Shown here: one piece after another, positions 35,381 through 44,789 of the stretch
Layout: every line of letters starts with the position of its first letter
How positions within the stretch are numbered: the first letter of the stretch is position 1
NCBI RefSeq assembly: GCF_002252675.1
Contig: NZ_NQKY01000003.1
Span: 1 to 64,000 of the forward strand
DNA: 64,000 nucleotides
Source of the DNA: Synechococcus sp. BO 8801
GTDB lineage: Bacteria > Cyanobacteriota > Cyanobacteriia > PCC-6307 > Cyanobiaceae
Direction of reading: 5' to 3'
The notes under the pieces: generated by a model
What the model saw: the letters and a program-made list of their open reading frames with translations, nothing else
Databases searched by the model: none
What the model was told of the DNA's origin: nothing
Program-made: the position numbers and the translations under genes

Positions 35381-36838
35381 ATGCCGAAGCCCCCACCGTC
35401 GCCGTTGGCCAGCGTCCCCCCCGCCCAGCGGCATGCGCCGCCCCCCACGGAGTGCGGCTCCTTTGTGGATCCGTTCCAGGTGGATCCGGCCCTCGAGGCT
35501 TTTCTGCACCAGGCGTCGACCCTGCTGTGCCGCTGGCTGGGTGAGGCCGGCCACGGCACCCCCCTGCCTGGTCTGAGCGTGCTGCCGGCGGTGGAGCCGG
35601 AGGCCGAAGGCCTGGGCAGCGAGCGGCTGCTGGCCGATCTCCAGCTGGTGATGGAGGGGGCCTACAACCCCAACCACCCCGGCGCCCTGGCCCACCTCGA
35701 CCCGCCGCCCCTGTCGGCCTCGATCGTGGCCGATCTGGTCTGCGCCGGGCTGAACAACAACCTGCTGGCCGAGGAGCTCTCCCCCAGCCTGAGCCGCCTG
35801 GAGCGGGCCCTGTGCGCCTGGATGGCGGCGCGTTTCGGCCTGCCCGAGGGTTCCGGCGGGGTGGCCGCCAGCGGCGGTAGCCTCAGCAACCTGATGGCCC
35901 TGGTCACCGCCCGCCACCAGCGGGGCCTGGCGACCCGGTCCGACGCGGTGGTGCTCTGCAGCGAGGAGGCCCACGTCTCGCTGATCAAGGCCGTCGCCGT
36001 GATGGGCCTGCCGGCCGAGGCCCTGGTGCGGCTGCCGGTGACCGCTGCCGGCGACCTCGACCCCCTGGCCCTTGAGGAGCGGCTGGCCCGGCTCGATCGG
36101 GCCGGCATCCCCGTGATCGCCGTGGTGGCCACCTCCGGCACCACCGTCCGGGGCGCCCTCGATCCCCTGGAGCCCATCGCCGCCCTCTGCCGTCGCTACG
36201 GCCACTGGCTGCACGTGGACGGGGCCATCGGGGCGATCTTCGCCTTCAGCGAACGACTCCGGCCCCTGCTGGGCGGCCTGGGGCTGGCCGATTCCATCAC
36301 GGTCAACCCCCAGAAGCTGCTCGGCATCACCAAGACCTCCTCCCTGCTGCTGCTGGCCGACCCCCGCCACCTGCAGCGGGCCTTCAGCACCGGCCTGCCC
36401 TACATGGAGCCCAGCTGGGGCGGCGGCCACCAGGGGGAGTCGGGCCTGCAGGGCACCCGGCCGGGGGAGATCCTCAAGCTCTGGCTGGGGCTGCGCCAGC
36501 TCGGCCTCGACGGCATGGCCGCCCTGATCGAGGCGGCCGTCCAGCGCCGCAGCGAGCTGGAGCGGCGGCTGCGGGCGATCGGTGGCCTGACCCTCTGCAG
36601 CGGTCCCCTGCACCTGCTTGCCTTCCGCCCCGAGCGCTCAGGCGCCGCCGGCGCCGAACGCTGGAGTGCGGCCACCCGGGCGGCCCTGCTGGGGGAGCAG
36701 CTGATGCTGTCGCGGCCCGTCTACCGGGGGCTCCACCACCTCAAGGCGGTGCTGGGCAACCCCCACACGGGCAGCGAGCACCTGGAGCGCCTGGCCCTGG
36801 TGGTGCAGCGGAGCCTGGCGGAGGCGGCCGATGGCTGA
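35381..36838 (+). CDS. Group II PLP-dependent amino acid decarboxylase
   Basis: 485 residues, fold type I. The N-terminal region GAYNPNHPGALAHLDPPP and NNNLLAEELSPSLSRLE are typical of the glutamate/aspartate/diaminobutyrate decarboxylase group; cofactor residues occur in SEEAHVSLIKA, HVDGAIGA and the internal aldimine Lys in VNPQKLLGITKTSS. NPQK rather than DPHK points away from aromatic amino acid decarboxylases and towards acidic or diaminobutyrate substrates; the substrate is undetermined. Confidence 0.88.
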   Translation: MPKPPPSPLASVPPAQRHAPPPTECGSFVDPFQVDPALEAFLHQASTLLCRWLGEAGHGTPLPGLSVLPAVEPEAEGLGSERLLADLQLVMEGAYNPNHPGALAHLDPPPLSASIVADLVCAGLNNNLLAEELSPSLSRLERALCAWMAARFGLPEGSGGVAASGGSLSNLMALVTARHQRGLATRSDAVVLCSEEAHVSLIKAVAVMGLPAEALVRLPVTAAGDLDPLALEERLARLDRAGIPVIAVVATSGTTVRGALDPLEPIAALCRRYGHWLHVDGAIGAIFAFSERLRPLLGGLGLADSITVNPQKLLGITKTSSLLLLADPRHLQRAFSTGLPYMEPSWGGGHQGESGLQGTRPGEILKLWLGLRQLGLDGMAALIEAAVQRRSELERRLRAIGGLTLCSGPLHLLAFRPERSGAAGAERWSAATRAALLGEQLMLSRPVYRGLHHLKAVLGNPHTGSEHLERLALVVQRSLAEAADG

Positions 36839-37064
36839 ACCGAAGCCGGAGCCGGTGGCGCCCCAGCGCCCCGCCAACGACCGCCGCGGCCACTGGGTGG
36901 CGATCCTCACCGGTGCCCTCTCGATCCTGATCGGGGTGGCCTATCTGGTGCTGATCACCGTCCTGGATTCCCGCGGTCCTCTCCAGCCCCCGCCCCCCGA
37001 GGCCCTGGGCGTGGCGGCAGCCGCCGCGCCTGCCGCTGCTGCAGCGGTTCCACCACCCGGCTGA
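36831..37064 (+). CDS. Small single-span membrane protein
   Basis: A 77-residue protein: a Pro/Glu N-terminus, a basic NDRRGHWV flank, one hydrophobic helix (AILTGALSILIGVAYLVLITVL), then a Pro/Ala-rich tail. It overlaps the decarboxylase by 8 bases at its start and the convergent GTPase gene by 110 bases at its end. The helix and flanks look real; the tail lies in an area where both overlapping proteins are low-complexity. Confidence 0.68.
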   Translation: MAEPKPEPVAPQRPANDRRGHWVAILTGALSILIGVAYLVLITVLDSRGPLQPPPPEALGVAAAAAPAAAAAVPPPG

Positions 37065-38550
37065 GGGCCGTCTCCAGGAAACGGCGCAGCATCCCCTCCC
37101 GCTGGTTGAGGTCGTACTCGCGCTGCAGCACTTCCTGCAGCCCGCCATCCCCCCAGTCCTGGTTCTGGCGGAAGTAGGTGATGAAGCTGCGGCCCGCCAC
37201 CCGGGTGAGCCAGGCCGCGCTCACCGCCTGTACCGCCCGGCTGACCACCAGGGCCGGAAGGCTGAGGCTCAGGGCCGAGGTGATCAGGCCCACCCCCCCC
37301 TTGATCAGGCCGAGGCCCGCCAGGGTGCGGCCCACGGAGAGCGCCAGGTCCTGGGCGTTCTCGCGGCTGAGGCTGACGCCGTAGACGCGGCCGATCTCCA
37401 CCACCATCTGGGCGTTCACCGCCGCGGTGGCCAGCAGGTCGATGCCCGGCAGCGGCGTCACCATCACCACCCCGGCGCCGATCCACATGTAACGGTCGAC
37501 GATCGTGCCGGCATCGCTGCGGCGTTGGCGGTCGAGCAGATCCTGGCTGGCCTGGCTGAGGCGACGGCACTGCAGCAGCAGGTTGTCGGCGATCAGCTCC
37601 TCCCCGTCGGCATGCAGGACGGCGGCGATGCGGCGCAGCAGGGCCTCCACCTCCGGCGCCGGCTGCAGCGGCTTGCCCCCCGGCATTGGCACGCTCTGGG
37701 GGGCGGCGCTGGCGGGGATCACATCCTCCGGGCCGAGGCGTGCGGCGCAACGCTGCCGCAGCAGTGCCAGCAGGCGACGCTCCTCCTCTTCGCCGCGCAG
37801 GTCGCATTTGTTGAGCACCAGCAGCAGCCGCTTGCCCAGCCCCGCCAGGGCTTCGAACACCTCCAGCTCGCTGGCCCGCAGGTCCCCGTCCAGCACCAGC
37901 AGCAGCAGGTCGGCCCGGGCGGCCAGTTCCCGGGCCACGCGCTCCCGCTCGCGGCCCTCGCGCCCCGCTTCGAGAATCCCCGGGGTGTCCTCCAGGATCA
38001 CGGCCCGGGGCAGATCCTTCAGCCGCAGCCGGTAGCGGGTGGCGGCCGTGGTCGAGCCCATCGGCGCCCCCACCTCCCCCACCAGCTCCTGCAGCAGGGC
38101 GCGGATCAGGGAGGTCTTGCCGGTCGAGCCGGTGCCGAAGACAACGATCACCAGGTCGCCCCGCTCCAGCTCCGCCTCCATCCGCTGCCGTTCCTGACGC
38201 AGGGCCTCCCGCTCCACCGCGTCGCGCACCTGGGCCAGGGTGCGGTCGATGGAGCCCAGGTTCCGCTGGGCCGCCTCCCGGCGGCTGGAGGGCACCGCAG
38301 CGGGGGCGGATTTCCCGGGGCCCATCGTCCCGCCCTGCCGCAGCCGGCGCAGCCAGGGCCAGCCCACCTGGGCCAGGGCCACCACCAGGGCCGCCAGCAT
38401 GATCAGCATCAGCGGCCCCACCATCCAGTAGGGCAGCCAGGTGCTCAGGGTCCATTGCAGCTGCTGGATCGCCTGCAGCACCATGCCCAGCACCACCAGC
38501 GCCAGCAGACCCAGAAAGACCCAGATCCAGAGCCGCTGCGGCAGCTTCAC
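36955..38550 (-). CDS. DUF697-type membrane GTPase
   Basis: 531 residues. Two N-terminal membrane helices (about 8-28 and 42-62), a coiled-coil stretch (98-130), then a TRAFAC GTPase: P-loop GTGSTGKT (139-146), DTPG and NKCD. The C-terminal half carries the DUF697 domain with more hydrophobic segments (MWIGAGVVMVTPLPGIDLLATA). Relatives are YcjF-like and cyanobacterial GTPases of unknown role, possibly in envelope organisation. Its start overlaps the PBP stop (ATGA). Confidence 0.9.
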   Translation of the reverse strand: MKLPQRLWIWVFLGLLALVVLGMVLQAIQQLQWTLSTWLPYWMVGPLMLIMLAALVVALAQVGWPWLRRLRQGGTMGPGKSAPAAVPSSRREAAQRNLGSIDRTLAQVRDAVEREALRQERQRMEAELERGDLVIVVFGTGSTGKTSLIRALLQELVGEVGAPMGSTTAATRYRLRLKDLPRAVILEDTPGILEAGREGRERERVARELAARADLLLLVLDGDLRASELEVFEALAGLGKRLLLVLNKCDLRGEEEERRLLALLRQRCAARLGPEDVIPASAAPQSVPMPGGKPLQPAPEVEALLRRIAAVLHADGEELIADNLLLQCRRLSQASQDLLDRQRRSDAGTIVDRYMWIGAGVVMVTPLPGIDLLATAAVNAQMVVEIGRVYGVSLSRENAQDLALSVGRTLAGLGLIKGGVGLITSALSLSLPALVVSRAVQAVSAAWLTRVAGRSFITYFRQNQDWGDGGLQEVLQREYDLNQREGMLRRFLETALSRVVEPLQQRQARRLPPRPGPRGAGAGEDRGNPGR

Positions 38551-40733
38551 GGTCCCGGCGGTGCGGAGCGCACGATCTCGCCGAACAGGGAGGCGGCCAG
38601 GGAGCTGCTGGCGGTGGTGGGGCTGTTGTCATCGTTGCCCAGCCAGATGCCGATCACCCACTGGCGCCTGGGGGCATAGCCCACGAACAGCAGGTCCCGG
38701 CCCTCGTTGGTGGTGCCGGTCTTGCCCCAGCTGCCGGCGCCCACATAGGCGGCGCTGCCGGTGCCGCCGCTGACCACCGCCTCCAGCAGCGTCCGCATCG
38801 CCTTGGCGGTGGCGGGACTCATCACCCGCCTCCCGGGGTTGCTGATGGTCCTGGAGCTGCCGGCGGAGGCCCGGCAATCGGCCCCGCCCCGTTCCCCCGG
38901 CGCCTGGGAGGCGCCGCAGGCCTCGGCATCGGTGAGCCGCCGGATCGTGGTCGGGGCACGCCAGAGCCCGTCGGCGGCGACGGCCGCATAGGCCGCCGTG
39001 AGCTCCAGCAGGGTCACCTCGCTCTGGCCCAGGGCCAGGCCCGGCACCGGGGCCAGGGGGCTGGTGAACCCCAGGTCCCGGCCCTTGCCCACCACGGCGT
39101 CGAGGCCATCCCGGCGGGCCAGCCGCAGGGCGGCGGTGTTGCTGCTGATCGCCATGGCCTGGCGCAGGCTGAGGCTGCCGCCGCAGCCGCTGCTGAAGTG
39201 CTGGCCGCCCCAGTCCAGCGGTCCGCAGCCGATCCGGTCCCCGGGCCGGGCGCCCCGCTCCAGGGCGACGACGTAGGGCACCAGCTTGAAGGTGCTGCCG
39301 GGCTGGCGCAGGGCCATCGAGGCGCGGTTGAACTGGCTCTGCAGATAATCCCGGCCGCCGGCGATGGCGCGGATGCCTCCGGTGCGGCTGTCGAGAATCA
39401 CCACCGCCCCCTGGCTCACCCCCAGGGATCGGCTGGCGTCGATGCGCTGGCGCAGCAGCAGCTCGACCCGCTCCTGCAGCAGCGGATCGAGGTGGGTGTC
39501 GATCAGGAAATTGCCCTCGGCGGCCACCGCTTTGCCCACCTGGTTCTCCAGGTCGCGGCGCACCTGGTCGGTGTAGAAGGGCGCCCCGCGCTGCTGGGCG
39601 GAGCGGCAGGCATCCGCGGCCAGGCGGATCGACTGGCGCCGGGCCCGCCGGGCCTGGTCGGCGGAGATGCGGTTGGTGGCCGCCATCTTGTCGAGCACCT
39701 GGTTGCGGGAGGCGAGGGCCGCCGCGGGATCGACGCAGGGGTCGTAGCCGTTCGGGGAGGGGAGCAGGCCCACCAGCAGGGCGGCCTCCTCGAGCTTCAG
39801 CGCCGAGGCCGGACGGTTGAAGAAGCGCCGGGAGGCGTCCTCGAACCCCCAGACGGCCCCCAGATAGACCCGGTTGAGGTAGCTGAGCAGCAGCTCCTCC
39901 TTGCTGAAGCGGGCCTCCAGCTGCAGGGCCACCAGCAGCTCCCGCCACTTGCGCCCCAGGGTCTCCCCCTGCCCCACCTGCTCCGGGTACAGGCTGCGGG
40001 CGATCTGCTGGGTGAGGGTGCTGCCGCCTTCGAGCACCCGGCCCCCCAGCAGGTTGGTGACCAGGGCCCGGGCGGTGCCGATCGGGTCCACGCCGGGGTG
40101 CCACCAGAAGCGATTGTCCTCACTGGCCAGCAGGGCATCGATCAGCACCGGGGGGTAGGCGCCGAGCTCGGCAAGCTCGCGGCGCTTGCGATCGGCCACG
40201 GAGGCCACCGGTCGATCCTGGCGGTCGTAGAGGAGCAGGGGGCCCCGCACCGTCGCCAGGCTGCCGCGGGTGGGCACCTGGAGCAGGGACAGGGCCAGCA
40301 GCAGGCTGCCGCCGCCGGCCACGGCCGCCGCGGCCCGCGCCCCCCAGCGGCCGATCCGGTCGAGGCGGGTGCTGCCGTCGCGCTCGAACAGCAGCGTGGG
40401 CAGATCCGCCTGATCGGCGGGCCCGAAGCGCACCCGGTCCCCCTCGCGCAGCACCAGCTCCCGCACCCTCCGGCCCCGCCACCACAGCCCGTTGGTGGAG
40501 CCGGCGTCGCTCAGCAGCCAATGCCCGCCGTGGTTCTCCAGCAGGGCGTGGTGGCGGCTGACCGCCGTGTGGTCGATGACGATGGCGTTGTCGGCGGCGC
40601 GGCCGATCCGATACAGGCTGCCGTGCAGGGGCTGCTCCAGATCCGGCAGGCCCGGCCGCTGCACCGTGAGCCGGGGGCCGGGAGCCCGGGGCCGCAGCCG
40701 CTGCTCCAGCCCTTCAAGGATGGCGGTCGGCAT
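38547..40733 (-). CDS. FHA-fused class A penicillin-binding protein
   Basis: A 728-residue bifunctional peptidoglycan synthase. An N-terminal FHA phosphothreonine-binding domain (about 35-100) has RIGRAADN, SRHHALLE and GSTNGLWW. A membrane helix (about 135-155) follows, then the transglycosylase (SEDNRFWWHPGVD, GGSTLTQQ) and transpeptidase domains with STFK, SSN and KTGTTNEG. The N-terminal FHA suggests control by Ser/Thr kinases. ATG 40733 overlaps lspA by 20 bases. Confidence 0.95.
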   Translation of the reverse strand: MPTAILEGLEQRLRPRAPGPRLTVQRPGLPDLEQPLHGSLYRIGRAADNAIVIDHTAVSRHHALLENHGGHWLLSDAGSTNGLWWRGRRVRELVLREGDRVRFGPADQADLPTLLFERDGSTRLDRIGRWGARAAAAVAGGGSLLLALSLLQVPTRGSLATVRGPLLLYDRQDRPVASVADRKRRELAELGAYPPVLIDALLASEDNRFWWHPGVDPIGTARALVTNLLGGRVLEGGSTLTQQIARSLYPEQVGQGETLGRKWRELLVALQLEARFSKEELLLSYLNRVYLGAVWGFEDASRRFFNRPASALKLEEAALLVGLLPSPNGYDPCVDPAAALASRNQVLDKMAATNRISADQARRARRQSIRLAADACRSAQQRGAPFYTDQVRRDLENQVGKAVAAEGNFLIDTHLDPLLQERVELLLRQRIDASRSLGVSQGAVVILDSRTGGIRAIAGGRDYLQSQFNRASMALRQPGSTFKLVPYVVALERGARPGDRIGCGPLDWGGQHFSSGCGGSLSLRQAMAISSNTAALRLARRDGLDAVVGKGRDLGFTSPLAPVPGLALGQSEVTLLELTAAYAAVAADGLWRAPTTIRRLTDAEACGASQAPGERGGADCRASAGSSRTISNPGRRVMSPATAKAMRTLLEAVVSGGTGSAAYVGAGSWGKTGTTNEGRDLLFVGYAPRRQWVIGIWLGNDDNSPTTASSSLAASLFGEIVRSAPPGP

Positions 40734-41190
40734 GGGGTCGCAGCAGGTCGATGAGGAAGCAGGCCACGGCCAGGTTGATGGCGACGTCGGCGAGGTTGAA
40801 GATCGGGAAATGGATCGGGACGAACTCCAGGAAGTCCACCACGGCCCCATGGCGCCAGCGGTCGATGCCGTTGCCGACGGCGCCCCCGAGCAGCAGTCCC
40901 AGGGCCAGCACGTTCCAGAGGCCGGCGGGAGGACGCCACAGGATCCAGAACAGCAGGCCGAGGCTCACCAGGGCGCTCACCAGGCCCAGCTGGTTCGGCG
41001 CCCCGGCGAAGAGGCTGAAGGCCGCCCCGGTGTTGCTGACGCGCTGCAGCTGCAGCAGGCCGGGCAGCAGGGGCTCAATGCTGCCGCTGGCCAGGTTCTC
41101 GACGGCCCAGCGCTTGCTGAGCTGATCCAGCCCCACGGCGACGGCCGCCAGCAACAGGGGGGTCAGCCGCTGGCGCAGTGTTCGTGTCAT
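40714..41190 (-). CDS. lspA: Lipoprotein signal peptidase
   Basis: About 158 residues, four membrane helices. Removes signal peptides from prolipoproteins. Conserved motifs: DQLSKRWA, NTGAAFSLF, GGAVGNGIDR and VVDFLEF... FNLADVAIN with the two catalytic Asp. ATG 41190 shares one base with the bioY stop; a GTG at 41193 is also possible. Confidence 0.95.
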   Translation of the reverse strand: MTRTLRQRLTPLLLAAVAVGLDQLSKRWAVENLASGSIEPLLPGLLQLQRVSNTGAAFSLFAGAPNQLGLVSALVSLGLLFWILWRPPAGLWNVLALGLLLGGAVGNGIDRWRHGAVVDFLEFVPIHFPIFNLADVAINLAVACFLIDLLRPHADRHP

Positions 41191-41771
41191 CACGAGGGCA
41201 CCAGCAGCAGACGGCGCAGCAGCCAGGCCAGGACACCGGCGGCGCAGCAGAGCAGCAGCTGGGGCAGCAGGGCCAGGCTGTAGCCCACCACCAGGGTGAG
41301 GGTGTCGCCGCCCCAGCGGCCGGCCAGGCTGCCCAGGAGGAGGTTGGCGAGGCCGCAGAGATGCAGCACCACCAGGCCGATGGCGGCGGCGCCGGCGAGG
41401 GTCAGGGGATCGTCCATGCCCGGCTGGCGCGCCAGCTTGCCGGTGATCCAGGCGGCCGGCAGGAAGCCCGCCAGGTAGCCGAAGCCCGGATCGAGCAGGT
41501 AGCCGACGCCGCCCCCTTCATGGAACACCGGCAGCTGGAACAGACCGACACTGAGATAGGCCACAGCCGCCAGCGTGGCACTGCGGGGACCGCAGACCAG
41601 GGCCGTCAGGAGCAGGGCCGGCACCTGCAGGGTGATGCCGAGCGGACGCACGGCCCAGCCCGCCGCCTCGTGGACCGGGAAGGCCGCCGGCACCAGACCG
41701 CCGACGAGTATCAGGAGAAGGCCGGCGATCGCTCCGCTCCAGGTGGCAAGGGCCCGCAATGAACCGTCCAT
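41190..41771 (-). CDS. bioY: Biotin transporter BioY
   Basis: S component of an ECF-type biotin transporter, about 193 residues, six helices. Typical features are RPLGITLQVPALLLTALVCGPR, GVGYLLDPGFGYLAGFLPAAW and the C-terminal helix. ATG 41771 begins MDGSLRALATW. First gene of an overlapping bioY-lspA-PBP-GTPase operon; no ECF ATPase is nearby. Confidence 0.92.
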   Translation of the reverse strand: MDGSLRALATWSGAIAGLLLILVGGLVPAAFPVHEAAGWAVRPLGITLQVPALLLTALVCGPRSATLAAVAYLSVGLFQLPVFHEGGGVGYLLDPGFGYLAGFLPAAWITGKLARQPGMDDPLTLAGAAAIGLVVLHLCGLANLLLGSLAGRWGGDTLTLVVGYSLALLPQLLLCCAAGVLAWLLRRLLLVPS

Positions 41772-41876
41772 GGCTGGCGCCCATCCTGCTGCAGCTAGGT
41801 TCGGCTGAGAAGGGCCCCCAGCCCGCCCGCCGGGCACCCTTACCTCCGGAGCCCCCTACCGCCGGACCCCGTACCG

Positions 41877-42161
41877 ATGCCGGATTCAACCCCCACCGAC
41901 CCGCCCGCCGCCGAGGAGATGGCGCCGACGGTTCCGCCGGTGGAGATCCACCTGGGGGATGCGGTGCGGCTGCGCCAGCCGCTGCGCTACCTCAAGACCG
42001 CCGACCCGATGCCGATGCTGCGCCCGCCGGACCTGGTGGATCCGGGGGAGGTGGGCCGCGTGGTGGAGATCCGGGCCCTGGATCTGCGGGCCATCCGCTT
42101 CCGCCGCGGCACCTTCCTGATCAACGCGACGGATCTGGAACCCGCCCCGGCCGACGGCTGA
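41877..42161 (+). CDS. sipA: NblS-interacting protein SipA (DUF3148)
   Basis: A 94-residue protein. After a Pro-rich lead the domain IHLGDAVRLRQPLRYLKTADPMPMLRPPDLV and GEVGRVVEIR matches SipA, which binds the histidine kinase NblS that governs high-light and nutrient stress responses. Small SH3-like beta barrel. The 3' end overlaps the convergent M16 gene by 41 bases. Confidence 0.9.
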   Translation: MPDSTPTDPPAAEEMAPTVPPVEIHLGDAVRLRQPLRYLKTADPMPMLRPPDLVDPGEVGRVVEIRALDLRAIRFRRGTFLINATDLEPAPADG

Positions 42162-43476
42162 GGCCGTGGTTCTGCCAGGCCAGCTGCGCCTGCGCCAGGG
42201 CCGGGGCCGGCCCCACCAGGCTCAGGGACGGGGAGGCGAGCCAGCGGCAGGCGGCCGATCGCAGATCCCCGGCGCCGAGGCCAGGGGCCCGCTCCAGTAC
42301 CCGGCGCACATGGTCGGCGGGCAGGCCCTGGCTGAGCACCAGCGCCAGACGCTCGGCGATCTGGGAGCAGGTCTGGCGCCCCATGGCGTCCTGCCCCTGG
42401 AACTTCGCCAGGGCCAGCAGCCGTGAGCCCTCGTCCAGCGGCTCCTCCAGGAGCCGCTGCCACTCGTCCAGCAGGCAGGTGGTGGCTTCCGCCACCCGCT
42501 CGGCCGAGGTGGACAGGTGCATGACGAACGGCGCTCCGCCGGCATGGGCCGGCAGGTGCACACCGACGTCGTAGGCCAGACCACGCTCCTCCCGCATCGT
42601 GATGAACAGGCGGCTGGACATGCCGAGGCCCAGGTGCGCCTGCAGCAACCGCAGGGCCAGGGCGTCGTGGTGGGCCAGGGGAACGGTGGCGGCCCCCAGC
42701 ATCAGCACCACCTGTTCGGTGTCCTGCACCTGCTGGCCCAGGTGACCGGTGGCCGGCGGCGGACCGGCGAAGGGCTGGGTCACCGGGGCGTGGGTGTTCC
42801 AGGGGGACGCCGCCAGTTCCCGTTCCAGCACCTCCCCCAGGGCGGCGGGGGCGTCGCCGCAGAGAACCAGGACGGCGCCGTCGCTGCCGAGCCGTTCCAC
42901 CAGGGGGCGCAGATCGTCCGGCCCGAGGCCGGCCAGTTCCGCTTCGATCCCGAGGGGGTCATGGCCGTAGGGCCCGTCGCCGTAGAGCAACCGGCGCAGC
43001 TGGTCGTGGGCCAGCTGGAAGGGGTCCTCCTTCTGGCGCTGCAGCATCTGCAGGTTGAGCTGGCGCTCGATCGCCACCTGGTCGGCCTCCAGCCGGGGCC
43101 GCCGGGCCATCGCCAGCAGCAGGGGCACCAGGGTGGTGGCGTCGTCGGCGGCGCACTTCAGGGCCAGCACCAGGCCATCCTCGTGGGCCTCCACCCGCAG
43201 GGCGGCACCGGCCCCCTCGACACAGTCGGCGAGGGCCTCGGCATCGAGGTCCCCGCAGCCCCGCGTCATGGTGCCGGCCAGCAGCTGGTGGGCGCCGCGG
43301 GCACCGGCGGGGTCGCGGCCGCTGCCGCCGGGGATGGCGAGGCGGGCCGCCAGGATCGCCGGCCCGGGCCGGTGCAGGATCCGCAGGGGCAGGCCGCCCT
43401 CCAGGACGCGGCTGTCTTCGCTGCCGGACGGGTGGCTGCCGGGGGATTGGCTGCCGGGGGGTGGCGCGATGCTCAT
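42121..43476 (-). CDS. M16 peptidase-like protein, inactive subunit
   Basis: A 451-residue insulinase-family protein. The zinc-site HxxEH is missing: the equivalent region reads [13 protein letters not shown]. The C-terminal half retains ERGLAYDVG. It is encoded directly after an active homologue with a 4-base overlap (ATGA), the pattern of heterodimeric M16B peptidases in which one subunit only shapes the chamber. ATG 43476. Confidence 0.88.
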   Translation of the reverse strand: MSIAPPPGSQSPGSHPSGSEDSRVLEGGLPLRILHRPGPAILAARLAIPGGSGRDPAGARGAHQLLAGTMTRGCGDLDAEALADCVEGAGAALRVEAHEDGLVLALKCAADDATTLVPLLLAMARRPRLEADQVAIERQLNLQMLQRQKEDPFQLAHDQLRRLLYGDGPYGHDPLGIEAELAGLGPDDLRPLVERLGSDGAVLVLCGDAPAALGEVLERELAASPWNTHAPVTQPFAGPPPATGHLGQQVQDTEQVVLMLGAATVPLAHHDALALRLLQAHLGLGMSSRLFITMREERGLAYDVGVHLPAHAGGAPFVMHLSTSAERVAEATTCLLDEWQRLLEEPLDEGSRLLALAKFQGQDAMGRQTCSQIAERLALVLSQGLPADHVRRVLERAPGLGAGDLRSAACRWLASPSLSLVGPAPALAQAQLAWQNHGLSRRPGRVPDPSR

Positions 43477-44747
43477 GCCGGCACCGCCTCGAGCACGCAG
43501 GCCCGGGCCGGATCCAGCAGGGGCAGCGTCTGCTCCTGGAGCCGCTGGGGCGACCAGCGCTCCAGCAGTTCCAGGGGATGGCCGAGGGGCTGGGGCCGGC
43601 CCCAGAGGCGGCTGCTGCCGATCAGGGAGGCCACGCCGCCGGGGGATTCCAGGGAGAAGCGGTAGCCGTTGGCGACGAGGCGCCGGGCCCGTCCCCACTC
43701 CTGTTCATCCAGGGAGTCCTGGCGGAGCTCCTGCCACACCTGGTCGATGGCCTGCCGCACCTCGCCCAGCTCCTCGGGATCGCAGACGGCCTCCAGCAGG
43801 GCGATGCTGCCGCCCTCCATGGCATGCAGGTCCAGATCGATGCTCTCCACGATCTGCAGCTGCTCCCGCAGCCGCTCCACCAGACGGCTGCGGCGTCCTT
43901 CCGCCAGCACGGTGGTGCCCAGGTCGGCCCCGGCCATGGCCTCCAGATCGGCGGCGGGCGGCAGCCACCACAGCATCAGCAGGCGGGCGGCCTCGAGCCG
44001 CGGCACCGCCAGCCGGTGCACCCCCGGGGTGACGCTCAGCTCCGCCGGCACCATCGGCGCGCCGCTGGCCGCCAGGGCCGCGAGGGGGCCGCTGGCGGCC
44101 CGATCCATCAGGGCGCCATCGCCGACGGCACCGGCGAGGGACAGGACGCAGCGGCCGGCGGCGTACTGGCGGTTGTGGAAGGCCGCCATGGCGGCCGGGT
44201 CATGGTCGAGCAGGGCCTGGCGCCGCCCCAGGATCGGCAGACCGTAGGGGTGGTCGGGACAGGCCAGGGACAGCAGCCGCTGCAGGGCCACCTCCTCGGG
44301 CTGGTCCTCACTCTGGGCCAGCTCCTCCAGCACCACCTGCCGCTCCATGGCGAAGCTGTCGGGGTCGAGCCGGGGCTGCAGCACCAGATCCATCAGCAGA
44401 TCAAGGGCCTCGGCCCCCCCCTCCGGGGGCATCAGGGCGTGGAAGTGGACGTCGTCGAAGCCGGTGGCGGCATTGCTGCTGCCCCCCAGGGCCTCGATGC
44501 GGCGATCGAACTCCCCGGCCGCAAGCCCGTCACTGCCCTTGAACACCATGTGCTCGAGGAAGTGGGCCAGGCCGCTCTCCGCGGGCGTCTCGAAGGCGCT
44601 GCCGGCCCGGCACCAGAAATCGAGGCAGACCAGGGGGGCGTCCTCCAGGTCGAGCTGCACCAGTTCGACCCCGTTGGCGAGGGTGTGGCTGACGGGGACG
44701 GCCAGACCGGGCAGCAAGGACCCGCAACAACCCAGGGAATCGCTCAC
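43473..44747 (-). CDS. M16 zinc metallopeptidase, active subunit
   Basis: 424 residues with the inverted zinc motif HFLEH in [15 protein letters not shown] and the downstream Glu region [14 protein letters not shown]. Family members degrade peptides or process precursor proteins. GTG 44747 is chosen because it precedes a plausible N-terminus; the frame stays open further upstream within the divergent pcyA, so coding must start about here. Partner of the following inactive subunit. Confidence 0.9.
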   Translation of the reverse strand: MSDSLGCCGSLLPGLAVPVSHTLANGVELVQLDLEDAPLVCLDFWCRAGSAFETPAESGLAHFLEHMVFKGSDGLAAGEFDRRIEALGGSSNAATGFDDVHFHALMPPEGGAEALDLLMDLVLQPRLDPDSFAMERQVVLEELAQSEDQPEEVALQRLLSLACPDHPYGLPILGRRQALLDHDPAAMAAFHNRQYAAGRCVLSLAGAVGDGALMDRAASGPLAALAASGAPMVPAELSVTPGVHRLAVPRLEAARLLMLWWLPPAADLEAMAGADLGTTVLAEGRRSRLVERLREQLQIVESIDLDLHAMEGGSIALLEAVCDPEELGEVRQAIDQVWQELRQDSLDEQEWGRARRLVANGYRFSLESPGGVASLIGSSRLWGRPQPLGHPLELLERWSPQRLQEQTLPLLDPARACVLEAVPA

Positions 44748-44789
44748 GGATGCATGGCAGGATCCGCATTCTGCTGTGACGACGTGTCC

